Origin: Entoloma clypeatum
Taxonomy: Eukaryota > Basidiomycota > Agaricomycetes > Agaricales > Entolomataceae
Assembly (NCBI GenBank): GCA_963565915.1
Contig: OY751488.1
Span: 1,302,001 to 1,366,000, forward strand
Length of the DNA stretch: 64,000 bases
Direction: 5' to 3'
A model generated the notes under the pieces. That model searched no databases. It was not told where the DNA came from and saw only the letters and a list, made by a program, of their open reading frames with translations. This document shows positions 39,868 to 49,814 of the stretch, piece by piece. Every line of letters begins with the position of its first letter. The stretch's first letter is position 1. A program made the translations under genes and the position numbers.

Positions 39868-40740
39868 TCATGTGATTCGAACATCAACTCTTGTCATAAT
39901 TGTGGATCTGGCGGGACATTCTCCTGCATAGGTGATCCCATTCTCCTGCTGATACCAATGAGGATTCTTTTTTAGGCCCTGCACTACTTCTGTCTCCATG
40001 CGGTTCGGAGCCTTGATGCATGTGATCCATGGGTTTTCGATGGTTTGGACATTTCCGATCTTGATGGAATCAGATGTTTCACCCCCTTCAAAGACTTGTT
40101 CCTCTGCAAACATCTCCATTTGTACCACATCTTCTGATTCCAACCGTTTCAGGAATAGTCCCTCCTTGAGCATTTGGTCACTGTCTTGTGGTTCGAGTTC
40201 CGCTTCATACCAGGATAAGCGCGACAGGATGTCCGCTTTTGCATTGGACTTGCCAGGCACATGCCGCAATTCGAAGTGATAGTCTTGTAACTTCATTTTC
40301 CAATGTCGCTGTCATTGATTTAGGTCCTGAGGACGACGGAAATATTCCAGGTTCTTGTGATTGGTCAAGATCTCGAAATGTTCCCTGGCTGCGAGCAGAT
40401 AGTGTCTCCAATCTTTCAATGCTTCCACGACTGCCAGGAGTTCCTTGTCGTATATCTCATAATTCTGTTTGGCCACGGACATGGTCTGCAACAAGAACAC
40501 AATGGGATGCCATTTGTCGTCTTGCTTCTGAGAGAGTACCGCTCCAATGGCATAGCCTGATGCATCGGTTTCAACCCTGAACTGTCCCTCTGGTTTCGGT
40601 AATGCCAAGACTGGTGCCGATGTAATTGCCCATATGAGACCTTCAAAGGCTTGCTGCTCTGTTGGTCCCCAAGTAAATGCTGTACCGCCTGTGAGCGCAG
40701 TGAGAGGTTTCGCAATGTTTGAGTACCCTTCAATAAAACG
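39868..40740 (-). pseudogene. Gypsy Y RNase H and linker (minus copy)
   Basis: RNase H shows VETDASGYAIGAVLSQ, YDKELLAVVEAL and LTNHKNLEYF, then TGA at 40312-40314, and continues HWKMKLQDYHFELRHVPGK. The stop is at the same codon as in the plus copy (38244-38246). A short linker with acidic residues leads to the integrase. Confidence 0.88.
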
Positions 40741-41510
40741 TCAATAGAAGTTGGCAAATCCAAGGAACTTCTGAACTTCCTTTTTTGATGTGGGTGCTCG
40801 CCAGTTTCGGATCGTATCCACCTTCTCAGTTTCCATTTTGACACATCCTTCACCAACAACATATCCCAATATAGGACATTTTGTTACTTCCCATAAACAC
40901 TTCTTCTCCTTTAGGAACAAATCATTGTCCGATAGGATCTGTAGGATTTCTTTGGTGTTTCGCACAAGTTCTTCCTTGGTTTTACCAATAACCACAATGT
41001 CATCCATGTAGATCATGCAGATACGTTGGCGGATCTGGTCCCGGAATAGACTAGCTATCATTCGAGAGAACGTTCCTGGGGAGTTGCAAAGGTCAAAAAA
41101 CATGACCAATGGTTCAAACAATCCTCGACTGTTGAGGAAGGCAGCTTTCCATTCATCGCCCTCCTTAATCCAGACATTGTTGTAGCCCCACATGATGTCC
41201 ATTTTATTGAAGTAGACTGCATCTTTCAGCATGTCCAAGAGATCAGATATTCGTGGGAGTGGGAACTTGTCTTTGACTGTGAATTTATTGACCATGTGGT
41301 AGTCTTGTACCAATTGTTTGGAACCCTCCTTCTTGTTGATGAAGAAGCAAGGCATAAGGATAAGGGGATTTGGATGGGCAGATCTTTCCGGTTGCTAGAC
41401 TCTTGTCGATGAATGTGTCCAATTCCTCTTGTTTCTTTTGTGTCATGGGATATGTATTTCCCCCTAGTTCCTTTGGTGCGTCTGGTGTAAGTTCGATATG
41501 ATGGTCCCAC
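40741..41510 (-). pseudogene. Gypsy Y reverse transcriptase (minus copy)
   Basis: The RT core is open from CFFINKKEGSKQLVQDY through YMDD (ICMIYMDDIVVIGK) to FANFY, then TGA at 40741-40743 as in the plus copy. Just before CFFIN a small deletion (the GCCTCCCCT region reduced to GCCT) shifts the frame, so the upstream RT finger region (HIHRQESSNRK area) is out of phase. Confidence 0.9.
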
Positions 41511-41563
41511 TCCCTCTCCTTTGGAATCTTATCAAAGTTCTCCTTCTCGAAGAGATGAGCAAA

Positions 41564-42080
41564 TCATTCAACAAATGAGGGTTCTTTGATTGTGGGAGGT
41601 GGTGTGGAAGTGATGGCTTCCAAGATAGGGTCTCCAGGCTTCCATTTCTGATCCGACTTTTTGGGTGCATCTTTGTCGCGCACCTCAACCCTGCAAACTC
41701 GGTGTTTGCGACCATCAAGGTTAATCCTGAAATCTGAGTGTTTGGTTCGGCATGTTGTTGGGCACCGGTTAAATGTTATGGCGCCGGTTGTCCAATTGAT
41801 TGTGGGGTTGTGGTGTACCAACCAGTCATGTCTCAAGAGCATGTCCATTTTCCCAATGTCCAGTACCATTGCTTCCATGGTTTCCTGATGTGCTTCCAAA
41901 TCCAGCTTGACTTCGGCAAGTTGGCTCGCTTTCTGTTGTTGATTTGGTGATTCATCCACATTTAGAATTGCTATGGGCAGTACTCCTCATGTGGGGAGGT
42001 TCTGTTCACGTACTATTCTGGGATGGATGCATGTGCACTCACATCCGCTGTCAACCTCAGGTCGGATAACCTTTGGTCCT
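41564..42080 (-). pseudogene. Gypsy Y protease region (minus copy)
   Basis: On the minus strand EVDSGCECTCIHPRIV near 42057-42010 is the retropepsin active-site strand (DSG). Further on, VLDIGKMDMLLRHDWLVHHN and PTINWTTGAITFNR are the conserved end of the protease. Stops and a frame change near 41960-42010 separate the two. Confidence 0.75.
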
Positions 42081-42388
42081 TGTCATGTTTTGAGCTGAGC
42101 TAACAGCCTGATTTCTCGTCTTTTCGGAGGTTTATCTCCCTTCACAATCTTAGTTGATGAAGCAGCTCGCTTGGCAGGGATGACATAGGTCTCCTGCTTT
42201 GTCGATCTCCATGGCCTTGCCCTGACCACCATGAGTGGTACCCGATCCGGTGCGCATGTCGCCGCCACCCCGGATGACCAGTGTGTGTTCCATCTGTCAT
42301 CCCTTGTTTCGGATCTCCTTTGTGTACTCGGAGTATGTCTTGCCATCACTTGCCACTTGTTCAGAGATTCTGCGGTTGATGTTCTTCT

Positions 42389-43377
42389 CTAGGATGTATT
42401 TCCCAGTTTCTTTGCCAAGGTTTGAAGCTTCAAGAGTTCTTCGAATTCATCTAAGAATTCATTGATGGTGCATTTATCTTGTCTCAGGACTTTGAGTCTC
42501 GCTTTGGCAGCGACCGACTTGTTGGTGATGGAGAATTGTGTGGCGATATCTTCGGAGAAACCTAGCCAGGTGATGTTCTCATTGTCAACAGCAAGAGTGT
42601 CTAACTTGTTACTGGCCCAGTCGCTGCTGGACCCTTCCATCATGCGGGACAGTACCGCAAGAATCTTCTGATCGTTTGTGAGGCTCTTTTGGAACCTGAT
42701 GTATAGTTTGGTGGCTTTCCACCATTCGTCAAAGTTGTGTCAACATCCCAGGATCCTTGATGATCTTGGATGTATCCATTGTTTGTACTGCCAGAGCTTC
42801 TGCCATGTCTAGAGTCTGCGGAGGAGAAGAGGGGTCGGGTTGTTGGAATGCAGATGGGGTTTGGGATACAGGTAAGGATTGAAAATGAGTCCCTGTTCTA
42901 GGCGTCTGTTCAATATCTGACTGTGCGGAGTCAAAAGTAAATTCGTCAGGGGACTTGTCGGCGGAATCGGTGGCAAAACGCTCGGGGTATTTCCTTTGTA
43001 GATCTCTAAGGAATCTCTGTTCCTGCACATCCGTTGGTCATGCGAAGGGGTCAAGTCTCTCATTCCGTGCCCAATGGTTGCACTCGGTCTGTTGCTCTTC
43101 GGTGGTGAAGTGGGCATAGATCTGCTGCTTCGAGTAAGACATGATGATGTGGCTCTGGGACGTCTCGATGTGAGCGTCCTAATCAATCTTCTGATAACGG
43201 TTGTCTGGACACCGATAAACTCTCTGATCTCTGTGATCCGACCTGTCTGAGGTCCTTCTTGAACGCGAAAGCTTTCGAGTTCGTTCTGTCGGGCGTTATA
43301 GATTCGATGTACTGCTGGATGAGCATAAAATTGATACTGTCTCAAGGACTTAGCTCCTCCTGTCGGGCTTCTGGCAT
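42389..43377 (-). pseudogene. Gypsy Y gag (minus copy)
   Basis: It starts at ATG 43377 (MPEARQEELSP) and carries the same capsid text as the plus copy after a 140-nt deletion: QEQRFLRDLQRKYPERFATD, SADKSPDEFTF, then SSDWASNKLDTLAVDNENIT and INEFLDEFEELLKLQTLAKK, a gag capsid pattern. Several frame changes and stops break it. Confidence 0.75.
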
Positions 43378-43479
43378 GCTGAATGCGTTACTGGTGAAGT
43401 CTTCAAAGAAGCACGACGTCTTGACTCATCTGGTAGTTGCTCTCTTTGCTCTGGGCGAACCTAACGAGATTTAGCAACT

Positions 43480-43880
43480 TGTTATGCTTAACAAACCGTA
43501 CCAAGGTTTGGGCAGAGTATGCAGGAAGTGGAAAGGCGAAGAGCAATGTGATTGCTAAATCTAAGGAATCTACTACAGTACAAGAGGTTTATATAGGTAC
43601 TGACTATAGGTGATAGCAGATGAGTCAGTACTGCGGAAGGCAGTGCGCATGAGTTAGGCGACTGCGGAAGGCTATGTACAATGAGTAAGCTGACTGCGGA
43701 AAGCGAGTCAGCATGGGAGCGAAGTATACTAAAGGGGATGACGAAGTAATGTAGTGAGTCAGACTGGGAATCGAAGGTTGCGAAAGTAGACATTAGACAT
43801 AGTGAGTTCGTAAGAGGGCGCTGAGTCGGGCCGATAAGTAAAAGATATGACGTGGTCCTCATACTGTAGAGTCCGTAACA
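43480..43880 (-). repeat. 5' LTR of gypsy Y (minus copy)
   Basis: 401 bp, same termini and orientation as 36628-37029. In element orientation it has a TATATAAACC box near 43590. Confidence 0.92.
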
Positions 43881-44050
43881 CTTTGGCCCCATTATATCTG
43901 CCGGGGTCCACGGCAACTTTGAGTTTGTGACCTCTATTAGTATTTGCCAGAGGCATGGCAATCTGTGCAGGAGTGGGAGCAGGGGCAGGTGCAGCATGTT
44001 GTGCTGCAAATTCTTACTCAAACTGAGTGTTGGTTCCTTTGGCAGCCATT
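43881..44050 (-). pseudogene. Possible gag N-terminus of another gypsy element
   Basis: From ATG near 44048 the minus strand reads MAAKGTNTQFE, a stop, then EFAAQHAAPAPAPTPAQIAM and VAVDPGRYNGAK, and is cut by the gypsy Y LTR. An Ala/Pro-rich lead followed by a PxxYxG-type phrase resembles gag starts, but the piece is too short to be sure. Confidence 0.3.
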
Positions 44051-44953
44051 TCTAATAATCAGACCAAACATTGGGGTCTTCTTGGTTGAAACAGGTAGTT
44101 GTTCTGCATATACTAGTTGATCTTCACATGTGAATGGCATGGAGAAGAATGCATAATCCTTTGGAACAAATGGGAAGAAGTCGGTGATGAAGAGTTGGGG
44201 GTCAGCAACTCTGGGGTCTCGGGTGTAGGTGTATTTGGGAATGACGGAGGGATAGGTCCTGTTCCTGAGTTGCTTTTTTACAAAGGAAAGTTTGATACGA
44301 CGGTAGGGAACAGGGGTATTGTGGAACTGTCTGCCAGTAGTGGTGTTGGTTGTTGGGACTTCCAACCACTGGTGGTGGTGGTTTCAGAGTCGTATGGGAG
44401 CTATGTTGAACAATAGTATCTTGCATCAGGCACATGACCCTGTTCTGACGCTTAGATGTAAAAGAATCTGACAAAAAAAACCCAAAGAACAATCTGTCCA
44501 ATCAGATAGTCAGTTTACCCAAAAGGAGGAAGATCTAGGAAAAATAAAGTTCATGTGGTCAACAACCTATGCATGCTGAACTGAGTCAGGAGTTGGTTGG
44601 GGGAGAAAACACCTGTTGCGATCTAGATGTGCGTGATCTTTTCCTCCAAATCACCACACATGCCAGTAGCTTCTCCAAAGATTATACCGTTCTGTATAAG
44701 AGTACACTTATATACTGAAAACCATATTTCTGAGAATATTAATCATACAATGGGGCCTTACTAAGTACAAGATAACAATCCTCAAAGTGCTAAGAAATTG
44801 GTGGAACAGTTGTTGAGATATGGTGAAATCTTTGAATGGATGGGGGGTTGATGGGACACATAAACAAACCCAAATCAAAAGGTAACTGAACCATTCTTGA
44901 GTGTGAAAAAGTATTAGCAGCACCATGTTAAGGAGCTGCTAACAGAAAAACAA
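44051..44953. other. Unassigned decayed sequence
   Basis: Minus-strand frames at 44018-44365 and 44202-44501 have protein-like composition (TYTRDPRVADPQLFITDFF) but no recognisable domain, and break each other up. They may be one decayed gene. Confidence 0.35.
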
Positions 44954-46240
44954 GTGCCAAAAAAAAAATTCATTGTGAAAAACACGTTAAGGAGCCAGAT
45001 CTCCACTGTGGACCTCCGCCGGAGACCCCCCACTGCCCCTGCGGCAGCACCGGTTGATCCGGCTGCTGGTGCTGCTACAGGTGGTGGTGCCATGGACCTG
45101 GACGTGGAACCCCCCAGACCGAACTGTGCCCCTGCTGGCCCCCCTCGCCCTCCCCCCTCCAGTTGCAAGAGGCCATCTCGTGCTGCTCAGGCACCCAGTG
45201 GCCCCCCGCCTTCTCCTCCCCCTGTGAACCCCCAACCTGGGCGGAACACACCTCCTGTTGCTAGGCGTCGCCCTTACAACACATCCAACGGCCCCTCACG
45301 CCGCTCCATCGTTGTTGTCATGGATGCGAAGAATACTATGGTAGACCTTCTCCCACTGGCCACACGCATCTCTCGCCATGTCGACTCATTCCAGAGCTCA
45401 ATCATGGTTGAATCCTTCCGCCTGGCTTATGGTGGGCTCTGCCTCACCACAACCAGCGTCCCTTCCCCCTCTGACCTCTCCAGGTTGGAAACCTTTGTAC
45501 GCTCTGTCGTTCCTGAAGGATCCACAGTCCGATGCGAGGTGCCTTCATCCCGCTCATTCTGTAAACTTGTAGGTGTCCCGTTTTACCGCGGTGACAGACC
45601 TATCACCTCCAAGGACGCTGAAAGCGCCCTCCACTCTTCTGTCTTCAAAGACAGCATCCGCCTTGCGGCTCCACCCCAGATCGTTCGTGATTCCAGGCGC
45701 GCCGACACATGCACCATCTATTTCAACATCTGGGACTCCCAAACTGGCTCCCGGATGAAGACATTCGTCAACCGCTCCCTAAACTTGGGGATGACAGTCT
45801 GCTTCTTCCGAAAGGCCTCCATGAAGATCGGTATGCCTCTCTGCACCCGCTGCTGTTTGTGGGAACATAACACGAACTTCTGCAACTCCACGCGTGTATT
45901 CTGCCCCATTTGCAGGGGTCCTCACCATGAAGAAAACCATCGCTCTCTTGCCACCTGCTGCAAGGGATGCCCTGATGTGAACCCTCCCATTCCTCCCACT
46001 GCCGAGGGGACTCCTTGTCCTCACAATGCTCATTGCAAGAACTGCAGCAAACCTCACGCTGCCAACTCTCCATGCTGTCAGTTTTGGCAGCACCGTTTTG
46101 ACCGGGGCTGGATCATGGCCCGATATTCGAGGGGCGAGCCATCTGGGCTCGACCTCCATGTACGTCCCTTGACCGGGAAAACCGGTACTCGTTGGAAAGC
46201 CCCTGCCTCTGGCCGCGGCCGTGATGATGGGGAGGTGTGA
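44954..46240 (+). CDS. LINE ORF1, gag-like protein with CCHC knuckles, open
   Basis: The frame is open for 428 codons from a GTG at 44954. The first ATG is at 45091, and the natural start may have been lost. The N-terminal third is Pro/Ala-rich. The central region (DAKNTMVDLLPLATRI, TFVRSVVPEGSTVRCE) corresponds to the folded part of the longer ORF1 at 20387-22568. The C-terminus has the same Cys/His arrays: CTRCCLWEHNTNFC, CPICRGPHHEENH and CKNCSKPHAANSPC, then FWQHRFDRGWIMARY. It would bind element RNA. Being fully open without ORF2 is unusual. The two ORF1s are clearly different subfamilies. Confidence 0.82.
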   Translation: MPKKKFIVKNTLRSQISTVDLRRRPPTAPAAAPVDPAAGAATGGGAMDLDVEPPRPNCAPAGPPRPPPSSCKRPSRAAQAPSGPPPSPPPVNPQPGRNTPPVARRRPYNTSNGPSRRSIVVVMDAKNTMVDLLPLATRISRHVDSFQSSIMVESFRLAYGGLCLTTTSVPSPSDLSRLETFVRSVVPEGSTVRCEVPSSRSFCKLVGVPFYRGDRPITSKDAESALHSSVFKDSIRLAAPPQIVRDSRRADTCTIYFNIWDSQTGSRMKTFVNRSLNLGMTVCFFRKASMKIGMPLCTRCCLWEHNTNFCNSTRVFCPICRGPHHEENHRSLATCCKGCPDVNPPIPPTAEGTPCPHNAHCKNCSKPHAANSPCCQFWQHRFDRGWIMARYSRGEPSGLDLHVRPLTGKTGTRWKAPASGRGRDDGEV

Positions 46241-46521
46241 ACTGGTCATGGGGACGCTTAAAGTCATACTCCCCTCAAGGAGTATCCAGCTACATGTATG
46301 TCATCTCTCTCTACATATCATGTTTCTTTTAGTGTATGCTCTCCTCTGTATTCCTTTGATTGCATCTTATCGCTGTACCGTCTTTTCTATTTTTTGGACA
46401 TTTCTGTGCTAGCCCACAGGCACATTAAAATTCTTTACTGCCAACTTGTAGTAGTAGGCAACCGGACTGCCCTCAGGGTACCAGTATATAAATTGTTGAC
46501 ACAAAAAAAAAAAAAAAAAAA
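44954..46521 (+). mobile_element. LINE-derived element with ORF1 but no ORF2
   Basis: An ORF1 frame (to 46240) is followed directly by a 260-bp trailer with the typical 3' end ACCAGTATATAAATTGTTGA + CAC and a 19-A tail (46503-46521). ORF2 (about 4 kb in the LINE at 16072) is absent, without scars. It therefore looks like a unit that can only be mobilised in trans, or an internally deleted LINE. No clear TSD. Confidence 0.7.
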
Positions 46522-46589
46522 GTGGAAAACTTATTAAAGGCTTGTCCTATAGTTGAACATTTGTGTTTTGAGTATAAACAATACATATC

Positions 46590-47460
46590 TATCAAATGTG
46601 TCTATGCCAAACCATTCTCCTCAAAACTACCTGTGTTCCCAAACCTCGGCCAATTTGTGAGTACAACACCCCCTTGTGTCTTGAGGTGTAGCACATGAAT
46701 AGGCCAGTGTGGTGGCCATCAGCTACTTCACTGACAAAGTACTCACACCTTTGTTCCTCCTTCAACCACAAGACAGAAATGTTGAGTCTTGCCAGTATTT
46801 GGAGGTCTGAGTACTGGTCTGCCAGCAGACCCATCTCCTCTTGCGCGATCAAAGAAAACAATGTTTTCTTGGCAAAGTCTTACAGGTCCTCCATAGCCTT
46901 TGTCCCCTGCTCCTTTGTGACGTAGTGTGAAGCGAGCAGATTGTCGCTCTCTTCAACCTGAGAACCTGGAGGGCTGAATGGATGCATCTAAATTAGTTGT
47001 ACATATGATAATATCAGTAAAACTCACTGTAGCTTCAACAATGGCATTGGATATACCACCTCCCCAACATCCATATCCCCTGCTAACCCTTTGTTGGGTG
47101 ACTGGACGCGAGTCAAAACCATGTATATGTGTTTGCCAGCCACCCAAAGACTCTGGTATTCCCCCCACTTGATGATCCATGGGTTGTCCTTGGTTGTGAA
47201 CCACAAGGGGTGGATGCCGCAAGCCTCCAAGGTGGGGTCCACATACAAGTTGTTGCTATGTTTGACCAACTTGTGGAACCTTTTGAGCTTGTGACTGCCT
47301 GCAAAGACATGCTTCGAGCAGTCGCTGAAGCATGCTTCAGGATGATTGTGTCATGCATGTCTATGCTGGTGGCAATGGGGTCCTGAACAAGCGCGACAAT
47401 GGGATAACTGGTCTTGGTGTGCTCAACCACACTTCTCTGCAACCACTGTAACAGGGGAAG
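46590..47460 (-). pseudogene. Decayed gene of unknown function
   Basis: Read from 47460 downward, several frames give protein-like text: VVEHTKTSYPIVALVQDPIA, then NNLYVDPTLEACGIHPLWFT, WGEYQSLWVAGKHIYMVLTR, and after a gap YVTKEQGTKAMEDL, FAKKTLFSLIAQEEMGLLAD and YSDLQILARLNISVLWL. Frame changes and a stop separate them; some could be introns. I do not recognise a family and find no TE hallmark. Confidence 0.4.
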
Positions 47461-47500
47461 CTTTGATCCTCAGTTGATTAACTGAAATAGGTTGGGCCAC
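47461..47500. other. Short unassigned spacer
   Basis: Nothing supported. Confidence 0.3.
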
Positions 47501-48015
47501 TGGGTCACACCCTGGCGCTGCACCAGATGCAAGCTCTCCAGCCAGACCGGAATATCGCCGGTTTTGAGTTGGAACACGGAGTCACTGTATAAAACATATT
47601 TTCAGTAGCGGTCAAGTCCAATGAGAAGAACTTACAGAATGTCCATCTCAAAGTCTATTCTACCAATGATCAAGTCAACCTCATTCAACTTAACCCAATC
47701 CAAACTAGTGTTTCTAAGTCCAGTCTCAAGAACCTAAAACCAGACCGAAACTGGACCCGAACAAACCGGATTGAGACCGGACCGCGGTCTCAAGTTTTAG
47801 TGTTTTCAATCACAACCAGTCCTTGGTTCTCTCCAAATTTTGAGATTTGAAAGACCAGCCAAAGACCGGTTCAGACCGGTTTAAACCAGTCTTTTTCACA
47901 GAACGCTCCGAGGGCCCAGCACCAAGCAAAATTTGTGCCATCAGTAAGACTTGAACTCCCAGCCTCTATAGTATATACTATTATTCTAACAACTTAACCA
48001 ACTAAGCCACAGAAC
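47500..48015 (-). repeat. tRNA-derived SINE
   Basis: On the minus strand the head has a perfect polymerase III A box, TGGCTTAGTTGG (47998-48009), and a near-perfect B box, AGTTCAAGTCT (47947-47957), 41 nt apart. It starts GTTCTGTGGCTTAG at 48015. It does not fold as a functional tRNA because the acceptor strands do not pair. The body is rich in GACCGG/CCGGTC words, such as GACTGGTTTAAACCGGTC. The 3' end is not clear; the left boundary is approximate. Confidence 0.65.
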
Positions 48016-48716
48016 GTGAAAAGTCGGAGCTTCGTCGGAGTCCGTCGGAGGTCGGACGTAGGACCGAGACTGGAGCGGAACTCCAGAAATGCGGAGGAAC
48101 AATGAAGGGGAGGGACGTGGCTTCAATGTATGTGTTGCGCCGCCGTTTGTTGGATAAGGTGTCCCAATTTCAGGAGGTCAGAGGAGAGGTCGGAGGTGCA
48201 GAGGTCCTCGGAGAGATCTCGGTGAGAGACACATTGACGTGGAAGTGGTCGGACGACGTTGGAGTTGTGACTCGGACACAGTACTGAGCTCGTTGAAGGG
48301 TAATGATGGAGGAAGAGCAGTAGATGAGGATGTCGTCGGCGTATTGTACCACGGCGAGGATCTCTGGCATGAATGGGGAGTAGGAGTGAACTTTGTTGAT
48401 ATTCAAACTGAGGAACTACAGGTATGGTACGAGCTTAAATACCTAAATGTGATTACTTTACAGAGATGGTCAGAGTAGGTCCGGAGTTGTGGCGTAAGTT
48501 GCCAGTGACTGTAATGAACATTGGAGATGTCGGTCAACGGACCATGCGGAAAAGGCGATGCATAAGTAAACGGGAATATGAATATGAAATGCATAAAGGC
48601 ATGAAGTTATGAATATGAAATGCATGATGGCAATGTGCGGAGATGCGGAGGTAACGGATGTCCGGAATGTCAGAGGATGATTGGAGTGGATCAGAGATTC
48701 GGAGATGGATATAACA
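48016..48716 (-). repeat. 3' LTR of the second gypsy X copy
   Basis: 701 bp, matching the X LTRs from base 11. It is cut at its outer edge where the SINE head begins. Confidence 0.93.
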
Positions 48717-48742
48717 GTATTCCCCTCTTAGGTCTGACACCC

Positions 48743-49694
48743 ATGGAAGACCGCGAGAAAATAAACAAGGTCATGTGGTCTCGGTTATTTAATGGAGATG
48801 AGCGGCCCAAGGGTTTTCTTCCAGTTACCACCAACATGCCCCAAGACTCAAACACACAACCCGCGCGCTCCAGCGCCAACCTCGACGACTCCGAAGAGGA
48901 GCTCCTGCGCCGTCTGGCACAGGTATGCAAGGAGAAGGAGGAGGCAGAGGCAAGGAAGAAGGCCGAGGCCAAGAGGAGGGTGAGGGAGGCAGAGGCGAAG
49001 AAGAGGGCAGAGGCGGAGGTGGAGGCGGAGAAGAAGAGGGTGAAGAAGGCGGGGAAACAGAGGGCGGAGAGCGGAGAGGAGGAGTCGGAGGTCCGGGGGG
49101 AGGCGTGTCAGGCCTGTGCGCAGGCGAAGGTGGAATGCAAGTGGGCGCTGTGAGTACCCGCTTTTTCATCTTCTTTTTCTTACTGACAGTCTCCTTAGGC
49201 AGGGGAAGGGCACCACATGCCAGCCGTGTAAAGACGGCAAACGGGTTTGCCTGAAGCCTGGCGAGACGTGGGCGAAGCGGAAACAGGGGAAGACGGAGGA
49301 GGCCGTTGCGGAGGTCGCGGGCCCAAGCGGGGTGAAGGGCTGCTGCGGCGCAGGGGTCGCGGAGGAGCTCCGGGAGCTCCAGGAGGAGAAGGAGGAGAAG
49401 GAGGAGCGGTTGGTGAGGGTCGGTTGGGCGCTGCTCCGGCAGCTACAAATTATGAACAACCACCTTGCCTACTGGAATTTCCTGCTGGAGGCGGCGGCTC
49501 CGGAGTCGGAGACGGAGGACAGAGAAGAGGAAGAAGGAGAGGAAGAGGATGAGGAAAAGGTCGAGGGGGAGGTCGAGGGGTTGGCGGACGGGGAGCTTGC
49601 AGAACTGCAAGCAGAGAAAAAGGAGGTGGAGGGAGAACCGGAGGAAGAGTCGGAGGATGACGGTCCGCCGGCCAAAAAGGCCAAAACCCAGTAG
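48743..49694 (+). CDS. Antisense Zn(II)2Cys6-type protein gene, second copy (two exons)
   Basis: Exons 48743-49149 and 49199-49694 around a 49-nt GTGAGT...CTTAG intron give 300 residues. The protein matches the copy at 14035-14998, with the same six-cysteine CX2CX6CX10CX2CX6C cluster, leucine-rich helix and acidic tail ending PPAKKAKTQ. It is four residues shorter owing to one in-frame deletion in the Glu/Ala/Lys-rich region. There is no stop, no frame change and no loss of splice signals, although the pol gene of the same element has lost whole domains. Its start again lies 27 bp from the LTR edge. Confidence 0.75.
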
Positions 49695-49814
49695 CCCCTC
49701 CCCCCTCTAATTGTTTTGTATTTTATTTTATTTTGCAATATGAGTGTCTTGCGCAGTTCTATAGGCATGATAAGGAGCCCGGTTTCTCCGGATACGCGGA
49801 GTGGAAATCCGCGA

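Larger units (their letters stand above)
39261..43880 (-). mobile_element. Ty3/gypsy element Y, minus copy, 3' truncated
   Basis: From the right: LTR 43880-43480, gag, protease, RT, RNase H and integrase, ending inside the integrase core near 39261. No 3' LTR follows. Together with 35833-38716 it forms an inverted pair with the MITE between them. The bases after the LTR (CTTTG at 43881) have no partner because the other end is lost. Confidence 0.88.

Noticed and set aside
47930..48015. Functional tRNA gene on the minus strand
   Set aside because: A and B boxes are good, but acceptor and T stems do not pair and no anticodon arm is convincing. Called a SINE head.
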